NCBI RefSeq assembly: GCF_900101475.1 | Contig: NZ_FMZV01000027.1 | Span: 1-34,346, forward strand | Direction: 5' to 3' | Length of the DNA stretch: 34,346 nucleotides | DNA from: Ruegeria marina | GTDB lineage: Bacteria > Pseudomonadota > Alphaproteobacteria > Rhodobacterales > Rhodobacteraceae | Shown here: one piece after another, positions 24,397 to 32,687 of the stretch | Layout: each line of letters opens with the position of its first letter | Position numbering within the stretch: the first letter of the stretch is position 1 | Notes under the pieces: model-generated | Database searches by the model: none | What the model saw: the letters and a program-made list of their open reading frames with translations, nothing else | What the model was told of the DNA's origin: nothing | Translations under genes and position numbers: made by a program

Positions 24397-26094
24397 ATGA
24401 CTGTCATTGAAATCAAGAATGTCTCGAAAAACTTCGGCGAAGGCACTCATGCGACACAGGTGCTGAAGGACATCAACCTCTCGATACGGGAAGGCGAGTT
24501 CCTCGTCCTGCTGGGTTTCTCCGGCACGGGAAAGACCACGCTCATCAACCTGATGGCCGGGTTGGAAAAGCCGACCAAGGGCAGCGTGACCTTCAAGGGC
24601 AAACCCATCGAGGGCCCCGGACGCGAACGCGGTGTGATCTTCCAGAACTACTCGTTGATGCCCTGGCTGACGGTCAGCGGCAACGTGCAGCTTGCGGTAG
24701 ACACCGTATTTCCCGAGCTTTCCAAGAACAAACGCGCGGAAAAGGTCGCCCATTATGTGCAGATGGTCGGCCTGAGCCACGCTGCAACGCGCCGCCCGGC
24801 GGAGTTGTCCGGCGGTATGCGCCAGCGGGTGAACGTGGCTCGGGCGCTGGCCATGAGCCCCGAGGTCCTGCTGCTGGACGAGCCGTTGTCCGCGCTGGAT
24901 GCCCTGACCCGCGCCAATCTGGCGGACGAGATCGAGAAGATCTGGGAAGCTGAAAACAAGACCTGCGTGCTTATCACCAATGACGTGGACGAGGCCATCC
25001 TGCTGGCTGACCGCATCATCGCGCTGAACCCGGACGGGACACTGGGCGAGCAGTTCGATGTGGAAATCGCCCGCCCCCGCGAACGCGGCGCCATGAACCA
25101 CGACCCGTATTTCAAGACCCTGCGCGGCAAGGTCACCCAGTACCTGATGGATGTTGGCATCGAGGCCAAGGCCGAGGGGTCCCGGCTGCTGCCCAACGTC
25201 ACCCCGATCCACGGCGTTCCGAAGGCCGTGCAGCAGGCGCAGGAGGGACTGATCGACGAGCGCTTCCTGGACTTCAGCCAATTGCACAAGATCTACCCGA
25301 CACCCAAGGGACCGCTGACCGTTGTGGAGGACTTCAACCTCAAGATGGATCGCGGCGAGTTCATCTCGCTGATCGGCCACTCGGGCTGCGGCAAATCGAC
25401 GGTTCTGACCATGGCTGCCGGTCTGAATGCGATCTCCAAGGGCGCGATCCGCCTTGACGGCTACCACGTGGAAGGCGCCGACCCCGAGCGTGCGGTGGTC
25501 TTCCAGTCGCCCTCGCTCTTCCCTTGGCTGACAGCGCGCGAGAACTGCGCCATAGGTGTCGACAAGGTCTATCCCGGCGCCAGCCGGGCAGAGCGGCAGG
25601 ACGTGGTGGACTACTACCTCGAACGTGTCGGCCTTGCCGATGCGATGGACCGGCCTGCGTCTGACATGTCGAACGGCATGAAGCAGCGGGTGGGCATCGC
25701 GCGGGCTTTCGCGCTCTCGCCCAAGCTGCTGCTGCTGGACGAACCCTTCGGGATGCTGGACAGCCTGACGCGCTGGGAACTGCAGGAAGTGCTGATGGAG
25801 GTCTGGGACCGCACCAAGGTCACCGCCATCTGCGTCACGCATGACGTGGACGAGGCGATCCTGCTGGCCGACCGCGTGGTGATGATGACCAACGGCCCGC
25901 AGGCCACCATCGGCGAGATCATCGACGTCGACCTGCCGCGCCCACGCTCTCGCAAGGCGCTGCTCGAACACCCGGACTATTACACCTACCGCGCCCAGGT
26001 TCTCGATTTCCTCGAGGAATACGAACACGGCAAGCATGGCAAGAGCGAAAGCAAGGCCGGAGCGACGAAATCGCAGAAGCGGAAAGCCGCCTGA
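24397..26094 (+). CDS. Nitrate ABC transporter ATPase, two fused nucleotide-binding domains (NrtC+NrtD-like)
   Basis: 565 residues from the ATG at 24397 (a GTG at 24388 is an alternative). NBD1: Walker A GFSGTGKT (40-47), signature LSGGM (137-141), Walker B VLLLDEP (157-163), but the H-loop reads ITNDVDEA, Asn195 in place of His. NBD2: Walker A GHSGCGKST (327-335), signature degenerate as MSNGM (424-428), Walker B LLLLDEP, and a normal H-loop VTHDVDEA (His482). An ABC site combines the Walker/H-loop of one domain with the signature of the other. So one site (NBD2 Walker + NBD1 signature) looks intact and the other doubly degenerate. The Lys-rich tail (about 545-565) is probably disordered. 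Confidence 0.93.
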   Translation: MTVIEIKNVSKNFGEGTHATQVLKDINLSIREGEFLVLLGFSGTGKTTLINLMAGLEKPTKGSVTFKGKPIEGPGRERGVIFQNYSLMPWLTVSGNVQLAVDTVFPELSKNKRAEKVAHYVQMVGLSHAATRRPAELSGGMRQRVNVARALAMSPEVLLLDEPLSALDALTRANLADEIEKIWEAENKTCVLITNDVDEAILLADRIIALNPDGTLGEQFDVEIARPRERGAMNHDPYFKTLRGKVTQYLMDVGIEAKAEGSRLLPNVTPIHGVPKAVQQAQEGLIDERFLDFSQLHKIYPTPKGPLTVVEDFNLKMDRGEFISLIGHSGCGKSTVLTMAAGLNAISKGAIRLDGYHVEGADPERAVVFQSPSLFPWLTARENCAIGVDKVYPGASRAERQDVVDYYLERVGLADAMDRPASDMSNGMKQRVGIARAFALSPKLLLLDEPFGMLDSLTRWELQEVLMEVWDRTKVTAICVTHDVDEAILLADRVVMMTNGPQATIGEIIDVDLPRPRSRKALLEHPDYYTYRAQVLDFLEEYEHGKHGKSESKAGATKSQKRKAA

Positions 26095-26139
26095 GAGCGG
26101 CCTTCGCCAGGCAACACCGGCAAAAGAAAGGGAAACGAC

Positions 26140-26571
26140 ATGCAGGACACCCAGATCAGCCTCGTTCAGGCCAGTTTTGCCAAGGTCGTGCCGATCGCCG
26201 ACACGGCGGCCGGCCTCTTCTACGCGGACCTTTTCGAGACCGCGCCCGAGGTGAAGCCCTACTTCCGCGGCACCGACATCACCGAGCAGGGCAAGAAGCT
26301 GATGATGACCCTCGGGACGGTGGTAAACGGGCTACACAACCTGGACGCCATCGTGCCTGTCGCCGAGCAGCTTGCCATACGGCACGTCGCCTATGGTGTG
26401 CAGGCAGAAGATTACGCCAAGGTCGGCGCCTCGCGTCTGCGCACGCTGAACAAGGGGCTTGGCGACGCCTTCCCCCCCGAGGTCGAGGCGGCCTGGACCG
26501 CCGCCTACACCACGCTGTCCGGTGTGATGATCGCGGCGGCCTATCCGACAGAAACGCAAACTGCCGACTGA
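26140..26571 (+). CDS. Single-domain globin of the nitrate operon
   Basis: 143 residues with the globin pattern of the flavohaemoglobin/VgB branch: VQASFAKVVPIADTAAGLFY with aromatic B10 (F27/Y28), VKPYFRGTDI with the invariant CD1 Phe (F42), and the proximal haem ligand in LAIRHVAYGVQAEDY (H82). There is no reductase domain, so it would need a partner to re-reduce its iron. Within a nitrate/nitrite reduction operon it probably detoxifies nitric oxide formed by side reactions or delivers electrons; this is inference. GGGAAACG precedes the ATG; the gap to the ATPase gene is 45 bp. Confidence 0.92.
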   Translation: MQDTQISLVQASFAKVVPIADTAAGLFYADLFETAPEVKPYFRGTDITEQGKKLMMTLGTVVNGLHNLDAIVPVAEQLAIRHVAYGVQAEDYAKVGASRLRTLNKGLGDAFPPEVEAAWTAAYTTLSGVMIAAAYPTETQTAD

Positions 26572-26607
26572 CGCGGCCTTTGAACTTCTCCTGAAAGGGA
26601 CCCGGAG

Positions 26608-26916
26608 ATGGAAACGAAATTGGAAGCGGACATCCGGATGCAGACCTTCATCAAGGTCCGCACGGTCCGGGTGCCGGAAGGCGAGGAACCGACGCTCGCC
26701 GATGGCAACTGCTGCGCCTTCGCGGCCTTCGAAGAGGGTTCGCGCGCGACGCGGTTCGCCCAAGGCGAGGGGCTGCCCGGCAAGGCGGTGGCTACCGGCC
26801 ATCCCGTTGTCGAGAGCTGGGCGCCTGGTGGCGTGACCGCGGGATCCGAGACGATGGTCGCCCTGCCGATCCATCACGACCGAGACATCGCGCACATCGT
26901 GGCGTGGAATTGCTGA
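26608..26916 (+). CDS. Small GAF-like domain protein in the nitrate operon
   Basis: 102 residues, no signal peptide or membrane segment. The layout resembles a minimal GAF domain: N-terminal helix, a central FAAFEEGSRATRFAQGEGLP turn (the GxGLxG-type GAF element, here GEGLPGKAVATGHPVVE), then ETMVALPIHHDRDIAHIVAW as the last two strands. Two adjacent cysteines (GNCCAF) and a C-terminal Cys could bind metal or sense redox. GGAG lies close to the ATG, and nirB starts 14 bp after the stop. GAF domains bind small ligands; a role in nitrate, nitrite or NO sensing is a guess from context. Confidence 0.75.
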   Translation: METKLEADIRMQTFIKVRTVRVPEGEEPTLADGNCCAFAAFEEGSRATRFAQGEGLPGKAVATGHPVVESWAPGGVTAGSETMVALPIHHDRDIAHIVAWNC

Positions 26917-26930
26917 GAGGACGAAACGAC

Positions 26931-29363
26931 ATGCAGAAACTGGTCGTCATCGGAGCCGGCATGGCCTCGGGCAGGGTGCTTGAACACCTGCGCGAGACTG
27001 CGCCGGACGCTTACGAAATCACGCTGTTCAACGCCGAACCGCGTGGCAATTACAACCGCATCATGCTCTCGCCTGTGCTCTCGGGAGAAAAATCATACCC
27101 TGAGATCGTCACGCATGACGATGACTGGTACGCCGCCAACAAGGTGACCTGCCGCTTCGGCGAGCATGTCGTCAGGATAGACCGCGAGGCGAAGCAGGTG
27201 CACGGCCAGAAAGGCGCGGTCCCCTATGACAAGCTCCTGATCGCCACCGGCTCGGCCCCGTTCATTATCCCCGTTCCGGGCAAGGATCTGCCGGGCGTCG
27301 TGGCCTATCGCGATCTCGACGACACCAACGCCATGATCGCGGCGACAGGCAAATCCGGCGCGCGGGCCGTCGTGATCGGCGGCGGGCTGCTGGGGCTGGA
27401 AGCGGCGGCAGGCCTGCGGCTGAGGGGCATGGAGGTCACCGTCCTGCACCTGATGGGCCATCTGATGGAGCGTCAGCTGGACGAGGCGGCGGGCTACCTG
27501 CTGAAGAAGGACCTGGAAAGGCGCGGCATCACCGTGCTGACGAACGCCTCGACCAAGGCGATCCTTGGCGAAGACCGGGCCGAGGCGGTACTGCTGGAAG
27601 ACGGCACCGTCCTGGATGCCGATCTGGTGGTGATGGCGGTCGGCATCCGGCCGGAGACCCGGCTTGCCGTCGATGCGCATCTCGAGGTTGGCCGTGGCAT
27701 CGAGGTGAACCCGCAGATGTTGACCTCCGATCCCGACATTCTCGCCGTCGGCGAATGCGTCGAACTGAACGGCCAGCTTTTCGGGCTTGTCGCGCCGCTC
27801 TACGATCAGGCCAAGGTCGCGGCAGCCACACTGACGGCGCAGGCGGCCGAGTTCGTACCCCGCGAACTGTCGACCAAGCTCAAGGTCACCGGTTGCGACC
27901 TGTTCAGCGCCGGCGACTTCGCCGAGGGCGAGGGGCGCGAGGACATCGTCTTTCGCGACCCGGCGCGCGGCGTCTACAGGCGCCTGGTGATCGAAGGCAA
28001 CCGGCTGATCGGTGCGGTGATGTACGGCGACACCGCCGACAGCAACTGGTTCTTCGGCCTGATCAAGGACGGCGCGGACATCGAGGAGATGCGCGAGACG
28101 CTGATCTTTGGCCCCGCCTGCCAGGGAGGTGGTCAAGCGGACCCTCTCTCAGCCGTTGCAGCCTTGCCGCCTGAGGCGGAAATCTGTGGCTGCAACGGCG
28201 TCTGCAAGGGAACTATCGTCAAGGCCATCGAAGGCGGGGCAGGGGACCTTGGCGCGTTGCGCGCCATTACCAAGGCCTCGGGCTCTTGCGGCACCTGCAC
28301 CGGGCTAGTGGAACAGGTTCTCCAGGTCACACTGGGTGACGATTTTCAAAGACCCGCGGCGCAGCCCATGTGCGGCTGCACCGAACTGACCCACGAGGAC
28401 GTTCGTCTGCTGATCAAGACCAAGGAGCTCAAGAGCCAGGAGGCGGTCTGGCAGGAGCTTGGCTGGAAGACGGTCAACGGCTGCCATGCCTGCCGCCCGG
28501 CGGTGAACTACTACCTGCTGGCCGACTGGCCGCTGGAATACAAGGACGACCCGCAAAGCCGCTTCGTCAACGAGCGCAATCACGCCAACATCCAGAAGGA
28601 CGGCACCTATTCCGTCATGCCGCGGATGTGGGGCGGAATGACCACGCCACAGGAGTTGATCGCCATCGCGCAGGCGGCCGAAAAATATGGCGCCACGGTC
28701 AAGGTGACCGGCGGCCAGCGGATCGACCTGCTGGGCGTGCGCAAGGAGGATCTGCCGGGAATCTGGTACGATCTCAACCAGGCCGGAATGGTTTCGGGCC
28801 ACGCCTACACCAAGGGTCTGCGTACGGTGAAGACCTGCGTCGGTTCGGACTGGTGCCGCTTCGGCACGCAGGATTCAACGGGCCTGGGCATCAAGCTGGA
28901 AAAGAAGCTCTGGGGCTCGTGGACGCCGCACAAGGTCAAGCTGGCAGTGTCCGGCTGCCCGCGCAACTGCGCCGAGGCCACCTGCAAGGACGTGGGCATC
29001 ATCTGCGTCGACTCCGGTTACCAGGTCGGAGTGGCAGGGGCTGCGGGCATGGACGTCAAGGAGACCGAGCGTCTTGTCGACGTCCGGACCGAGGAGGAGG
29101 CGATCGAATGGACGACCGCCTTCATCCAGCTCTACCGCGAGAACGCCAAGTACCTCGACCGGCCCTACAAGTGGGTCGCCAAGGTCGGGCTCGACTGGGT
29201 CAAGGAGGTGCTGGGCAATGACGCCGAGCGCACCGCGCTCGTCGAACGCTTCGACGTGTCGCAGAGCGTCTACCAGAAGGATCCCTGGGCCGAGCGGGCC
29301 AGTCCGGAGGCGGCCCGCCGCTTCCAGCCCCTCGCCGATTTTACCAAGGAGGCTGCGGAATGA
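26931..29363 (+). CDS. nirB: Assimilatory nitrite reductase, large subunit
   Basis: 810 residues from the ATG at 26931 (GAGAGG upstream). Order: FAD/NAD(P)H oxidoreductase domain (VVIGAGMASGRVLEHL at the N-terminus, VVIGGGLLGLEAAAGL near 145). Then the first BFD-type [2Fe-2S] segment (CGCNGVCKGTI ... GSCGTCTGLVEQ, about 418-463) and the second (CGCTELTHEDV ... GCHACRPAVNYYL, about 479-525). Last comes the sirohaem/[4Fe-4S] sulfite/nitrite reductase part with CVGSDWCRFG and SGCPRNCAEATC (about 635-686). It reduces nitrite to ammonium with six electrons from NAD(P)H. Sirohaem is required, yet no sirohaem synthase gene is in the window. Overlaps nirD by 4 bp. Confidence 0.96.
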   Translation: MQKLVVIGAGMASGRVLEHLRETAPDAYEITLFNAEPRGNYNRIMLSPVLSGEKSYPEIVTHDDDWYAANKVTCRFGEHVVRIDREAKQVHGQKGAVPYDKLLIATGSAPFIIPVPGKDLPGVVAYRDLDDTNAMIAATGKSGARAVVIGGGLLGLEAAAGLRLRGMEVTVLHLMGHLMERQLDEAAGYLLKKDLERRGITVLTNASTKAILGEDRAEAVLLEDGTVLDADLVVMAVGIRPETRLAVDAHLEVGRGIEVNPQMLTSDPDILAVGECVELNGQLFGLVAPLYDQAKVAAATLTAQAAEFVPRELSTKLKVTGCDLFSAGDFAEGEGREDIVFRDPARGVYRRLVIEGNRLIGAVMYGDTADSNWFFGLIKDGADIEEMRETLIFGPACQGGGQADPLSAVAALPPEAEICGCNGVCKGTIVKAIEGGAGDLGALRAITKASGSCGTCTGLVEQVLQVTLGDDFQRPAAQPMCGCTELTHEDVRLLIKTKELKSQEAVWQELGWKTVNGCHACRPAVNYYLLADWPLEYKDDPQSRFVNERNHANIQKDGTYSVMPRMWGGMTTPQELIAIAQAAEKYGATVKVTGGQRIDLLGVRKEDLPGIWYDLNQAGMVSGHAYTKGLRTVKTCVGSDWCRFGTQDSTGLGIKLEKKLWGSWTPHKVKLAVSGCPRNCAEATCKDVGIICVDSGYQVGVAGAAGMDVKETERLVDVRTEEEAIEWTTAFIQLYRENAKYLDRPYKWVAKVGLDWVKEVLGNDAERTALVERFDVSQSVYQKDPWAERASPEAARRFQPLADFTKEAAE

Positions 29364-29692
29364 ACTGGATCGATATCGGTGCCGTCGAGGATGTCCCACT
29401 GCGCGGGGCGCGGCTGGTCAAGACGCATGAAGGTTGTGTCGCGGTGTTCCGCACCGCCGAGACGGAGGTCTTTGCCGCCTCGGACACCTGCCCGCACAAG
29501 GCCGGCCCCCTGTCTGAGGGGATCGTTCACGGGCAGAAGGTGACCTGCCCGCTGCACAACTGGGTTTTCGATCTGAATACGGGTCTTGCGCAGGGTGCCG
29601 ACGATGGCCGGATCGAGGTCTATCCGGTACAGATCGTGGAGGGCCGCATCCTGCTTGATGTCTCGTTCCTCGCCAAGAGGAGTGCGGCCTGA
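29360..29692 (+). CDS. nirD: Nitrite reductase small subunit with an intact Rieske site
   Basis: 110 residues forming a Rieske fold. The [2Fe-2S] ligands are present: CPHKAGPL (Cys and His) and CPLHNWVF (Cys and His) about 20 residues later. In some enteric NirD proteins these ligands are lost, so here the subunit should carry a cluster and take part in electron transfer to the sirohaem centre of NirB. Start ATG at 29360 overlaps the nirB stop (ATGA). The stop shares one base with the nasA start. Confidence 0.95.
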   Translation: MNWIDIGAVEDVPLRGARLVKTHEGCVAVFRTAETEVFAASDTCPHKAGPLSEGIVHGQKVTCPLHNWVFDLNTGLAQGADDGRIEVYPVQIVEGRILLDVSFLAKRSAA

Positions 29693-32331
29693 TGGATGAC
29701 GGGGGCGCTTGCGAACAGAAGACGGTGCGTTCGACCTGCCCCTATTGCGGGGTGGGCTGCGGCGTGCTGCTGACGCCCGACGGCCAGGGCGGGCTCGACG
29801 TGCGCGGCGATCCCGACCATCCGGCGAACCGCGGGCGACTCTGTTCGAAAGGATCGGCGCTGGGCGAGACCCTCGGCCTTGGTCAGCGCCTCATGGCGCC
29901 GCGCATCCGGGGGCTGGACGTCTCGTGGGAGACGGCGCTGCAGAAGGTGGCTGACACCTTTCGCGAGACCATTGCCGAATACGGCCCCGACAGCATCGCA
30001 TTTTATGTCTCCGGTCAGTTGCTGACCGAGGATTACTATGTCGCCAACAAGCTGATGAAAGGTTTCATCGGCTCGGCCAATATCGATACCAACTCGCGCC
30101 TGTGCATGGCCTCCACCGTTGCCGGGCACAAGCGCGCCTTCGGCACCGACACTGTGCCCGGCACCTACGAGGATCTCGATGAGGCGGACCTGATCGTCCT
30201 CGTGGGCTCCAACCTCGCCTGGTGTCATCCGGTCCTCTACCAGCGCATCCTCGCCGCCCGGAGGGCGCGTGGCACACGGCTTGTCGTCATCGATCCGCGC
30301 CGCACCGCCAGTTGCGATGGTGCCGAGATGCACCTTGCGCTTGAACCGGGCACGGACGTTGCCCTGTTCAACCGCCTGTTCCGCGAAATCTACGCAGCAG
30401 GCGCGGTGGACCAGACCTATCTCCGCCACACCGAGGGCTTCGACGAGGCCCTGCGCACCGCCTGCCGTGAAGATTCTTCCGTCACGGGGCTGTCCGAACA
30501 GCAGGTCAGGGACTTCTGCCGTCTCTGGATCGGCACCGAGAAGGTGGTCACCATCTTCAGCCAGGGTGTGAACCAGTCCAGCTCGGGCTCGGACAAGGTC
30601 AACGCCATCCTCAACTGCCATCTCGCCGCCGGCCGTATCGGCAAGCCGGGCTGTGGCCCCTTCTCGGTCACGGGGCAGCCGAATGCCATGGGCGGGCGCG
30701 AGGTAGGCGGTCTGGCCAACATGCTTGCCTGCCACCTCGACCTGGAAAACGCCGACCACCGCGCCGCCGTGCGCGATTTCTGGTCCGCTCCCGCGGTACC
30801 CGACGCACCGGGGCTGAAGGCCGTCGACATGTTTCGCGCCGCGGGCGACGGGCGCATCAAGGCGCTCTGGATCATCCATACGAACCCCGTCGTCTCGATG
30901 CCCGAGGCCGACGCCGTGCGCGATGCCATCGCCAACTGTCCCTTCACCGTGATCAGCGACATCACCGGCGCCACCGATACCGCCCGCCTCGCCGATATCC
31001 TGCTGCCTGCCACGGCCTGGGCCGAGAAGGACGGCACCGTGACCAATTCCGATCGCACCGTCAGCCGGCAGCGCGCCGCCCTGCCGGCGCCGGGATTGTC
31101 CCGCCCGGACTGGGCCATCCTGGCCGAGGTCGGCCGCCGCATGGGCTGGACCGCCGCCTTCGATTACCAGTCGCCCGCCGAGATCTTCCGCGAATACGCA
31201 GCCCTTTCGGGCATCGCCGAGACCTTCGGGCGCGATTTCGACATCTCTGGCCTCGCAGCCCTCAGCGAAACGGAATACGAGACGCTTGCCCCGACACGCT
31301 GGCCGATCACGACGGGGCGGACCGGCGGCCGTTTCTTCGCCGATGGCCGGTTTTTCCATCCCAACGGCAAGGCCAGGCTCCTCCCGGTCGCCTTCCGTCC
31401 GCCCGCCGCGAGGACCGTGCCGCGCTACCCTTTCCGGCTGAACACCGGGCGCACCCGTGACCAATGGCACACCATGACGCGCACAAGCCTGTCGCCGCGC
31501 CTTGCCGCCCATCTGGCCGAGCCTTTCCTGGAGATCCATCCACAGGACGCGCAGGCGGGAAGCATCGCCGCTGCCGATCTCGTCCGTGTCGAAAGCCCTC
31601 ATGGCAGCGCCATCCTGCGCGCTCGCATCACCGACAGCGTCAAGCCTGGTCAGGTATTTGCCCCGATTCACTGGACCGGCGAGACCGCGCCATCGGCGCG
31701 CATCGACGCGCTGGTCGCCGCGATCACCGATCCCGTCTCGGGCCAGCCGGAAAGCAAGGCCAGCGTCGTCAACGTCACCCGCCTGCAAGCGGCATGGTAC
31801 GGCTTTGCGGTCTCGACTGGCGGCATTATCCCGAACGCCGATTACTGGGCACGCGCGACCACCATGCGGGGCGTCCGCGCGGAACTTGCGGGTTTGACCC
31901 CGGTCGACGACTGGGAACAGGCGGCGCGCGAGCTGTTTGGCCTGCCGGAGGCGGAATTGACCTCCGTTCTCGATCCGGCGCGCGGCAGCGCCCGCATCGC
32001 CCTTCGCAAGGACGGATGCCTGGTGGCGGCGCTTTTCGTTTCGCCACAGCCGGTGGCCGTGATGCGAGACTACCTCGCCGGTCTGCCGGATGTCCCTGAT
32101 CACAGCCTGCTCTCCGGGCGTTCGCCCGCCGACAGGCCCGATCCCGGGCCGATCCTGTGTTCTTGTTTCGGGGTCGGTATCAACCGTATCCTCGCGGCCA
32201 TCGAAACCCAGGGCCTGATGAACGTCGACGCCATCGGGGCGGCGCTGCAGGCGGGCACCAACTGCGGCTCCTGCCGCCCCGAACTGGCCGACCTGCTGGC
32301 AATGGCCAATACGAGGCAAGCCGCCGAATGA
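29692..32331 (+). CDS. nasA: Assimilatory nitrate reductase catalytic subunit
   Basis: 879 residues. The N-terminal [4Fe-4S] ligands are C16, C19, C23 and C51 (STCPYCGVGCGV ... GRLCSKG). The molybdenum ligand is C138 (NSRLCMAS). MGD-binding regions include FSQGVNQSSSGSDKVNAI, the GQPNAMGGREVGGLANML segment and ATAWAEKDGTVTNSDRTVSR. The molydopterin dinucleotide domain follows (LNTGRTRDQWHTMTRT). The C-terminus adds a BFD-like [2Fe-2S] domain (CSCFGVGINRI ... GTNCGSCRPEL, from about 822), which likely accepts electrons. No twin-arginine signal, so cytoplasmic. It starts one base before the nirD stop ends and overlaps a short ORF by 4 bp at its end. Confidence 0.96.
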   Translation: MDDGGACEQKTVRSTCPYCGVGCGVLLTPDGQGGLDVRGDPDHPANRGRLCSKGSALGETLGLGQRLMAPRIRGLDVSWETALQKVADTFRETIAEYGPDSIAFYVSGQLLTEDYYVANKLMKGFIGSANIDTNSRLCMASTVAGHKRAFGTDTVPGTYEDLDEADLIVLVGSNLAWCHPVLYQRILAARRARGTRLVVIDPRRTASCDGAEMHLALEPGTDVALFNRLFREIYAAGAVDQTYLRHTEGFDEALRTACREDSSVTGLSEQQVRDFCRLWIGTEKVVTIFSQGVNQSSSGSDKVNAILNCHLAAGRIGKPGCGPFSVTGQPNAMGGREVGGLANMLACHLDLENADHRAAVRDFWSAPAVPDAPGLKAVDMFRAAGDGRIKALWIIHTNPVVSMPEADAVRDAIANCPFTVISDITGATDTARLADILLPATAWAEKDGTVTNSDRTVSRQRAALPAPGLSRPDWAILAEVGRRMGWTAAFDYQSPAEIFREYAALSGIAETFGRDFDISGLAALSETEYETLAPTRWPITTGRTGGRFFADGRFFHPNGKARLLPVAFRPPAARTVPRYPFRLNTGRTRDQWHTMTRTSLSPRLAAHLAEPFLEIHPQDAQAGSIAAADLVRVESPHGSAILRARITDSVKPGQVFAPIHWTGETAPSARIDALVAAITDPVSGQPESKASVVNVTRLQAAWYGFAVSTGGIIPNADYWARATTMRGVRAELAGLTPVDDWEQAARELFGLPEAELTSVLDPARGSARIALRKDGCLVAALFVSPQPVAVMRDYLAGLPDVPDHSLLSGRSPADRPDPGPILCSCFGVGINRILAAIETQGLMNVDAIGAALQAGTNCGSCRPELADLLAMANTRQAAE

Positions 32332-32408
32332 GCCTGTCAGAGCATGTCCGGGCGCTGGGCCATGCCCCCGACGCTCGCGCTTGCTTGGCGCGGTCTAAGC
32401 GTTTTTGA
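32328..32408 (+). pseudogene. Short truncated ORF at the end of the nas operon, possibly a TrpD2/YbiB-like N-terminus
   Basis: The ATG overlaps the nasA stop by 4 bp in the same ATGA fashion as other genes here, but the frame ends after 26 codons (MSLSEHVRALGHAPDARACL, then ARSKRF). The start MSLSEHVRALG resembles the N-terminus of glycosyltransferase family proteins of the TrpD2/YbiB type, which I recall following nas genes in relatives. I infer that a former last operon gene was cut off at about 32390. It could also be a short chance ORF. Confidence 0.4.
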
Positions 32409-32687
32409 CGGATGGGGTAAGTTTGGGGCCTTGGAGCAGGGCAGTCACGCTGAGTATTCGCCTCAACCATTCCGAAAAGTACGCGCCATGTTGCGCTCCA
32501 GTGACGGATGCCTTCTTTATCGGAAACGCCTCAGTCATCCTGCCGAGAAACATCCGCTTCCGGCATCTCCTTTACATCGGCGATGATCCCTGCGGGGCGC
32601 TGGGAGATTTCTGACCGCCGGCTTTGAAGAAGTGCCCTGGGTTGTCGTGTTCTTCGCATTGGTATCGTCTCGGCGTTACAGCGCCAA
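32409..32687. other. Intergenic, nothing supported
   Basis: About 280 bp between the nas operon end and the stop of the convergent surface protein gene. A plus-strand frame from TTG 32405 to 32614 (…APCCAPVTDAFFIGNASVIL…) is open but has no ribosome site and no family match. No clear intrinsic terminator for either operon was found, which is unusual for a convergent gap and consistent with rearranged DNA. Confidence 0.35.

Noticed and set aside
29620-32319. Very long open frame (about 900 codons) on the minus strand opposite nasA
   Set aside because: It mirrors the GC-rich third-codon positions of nasA, lacks a ribosome site and family motifs, and nasA is certain. The same holds for long antisense frames opposite nrtBC, nirB and the kinase.
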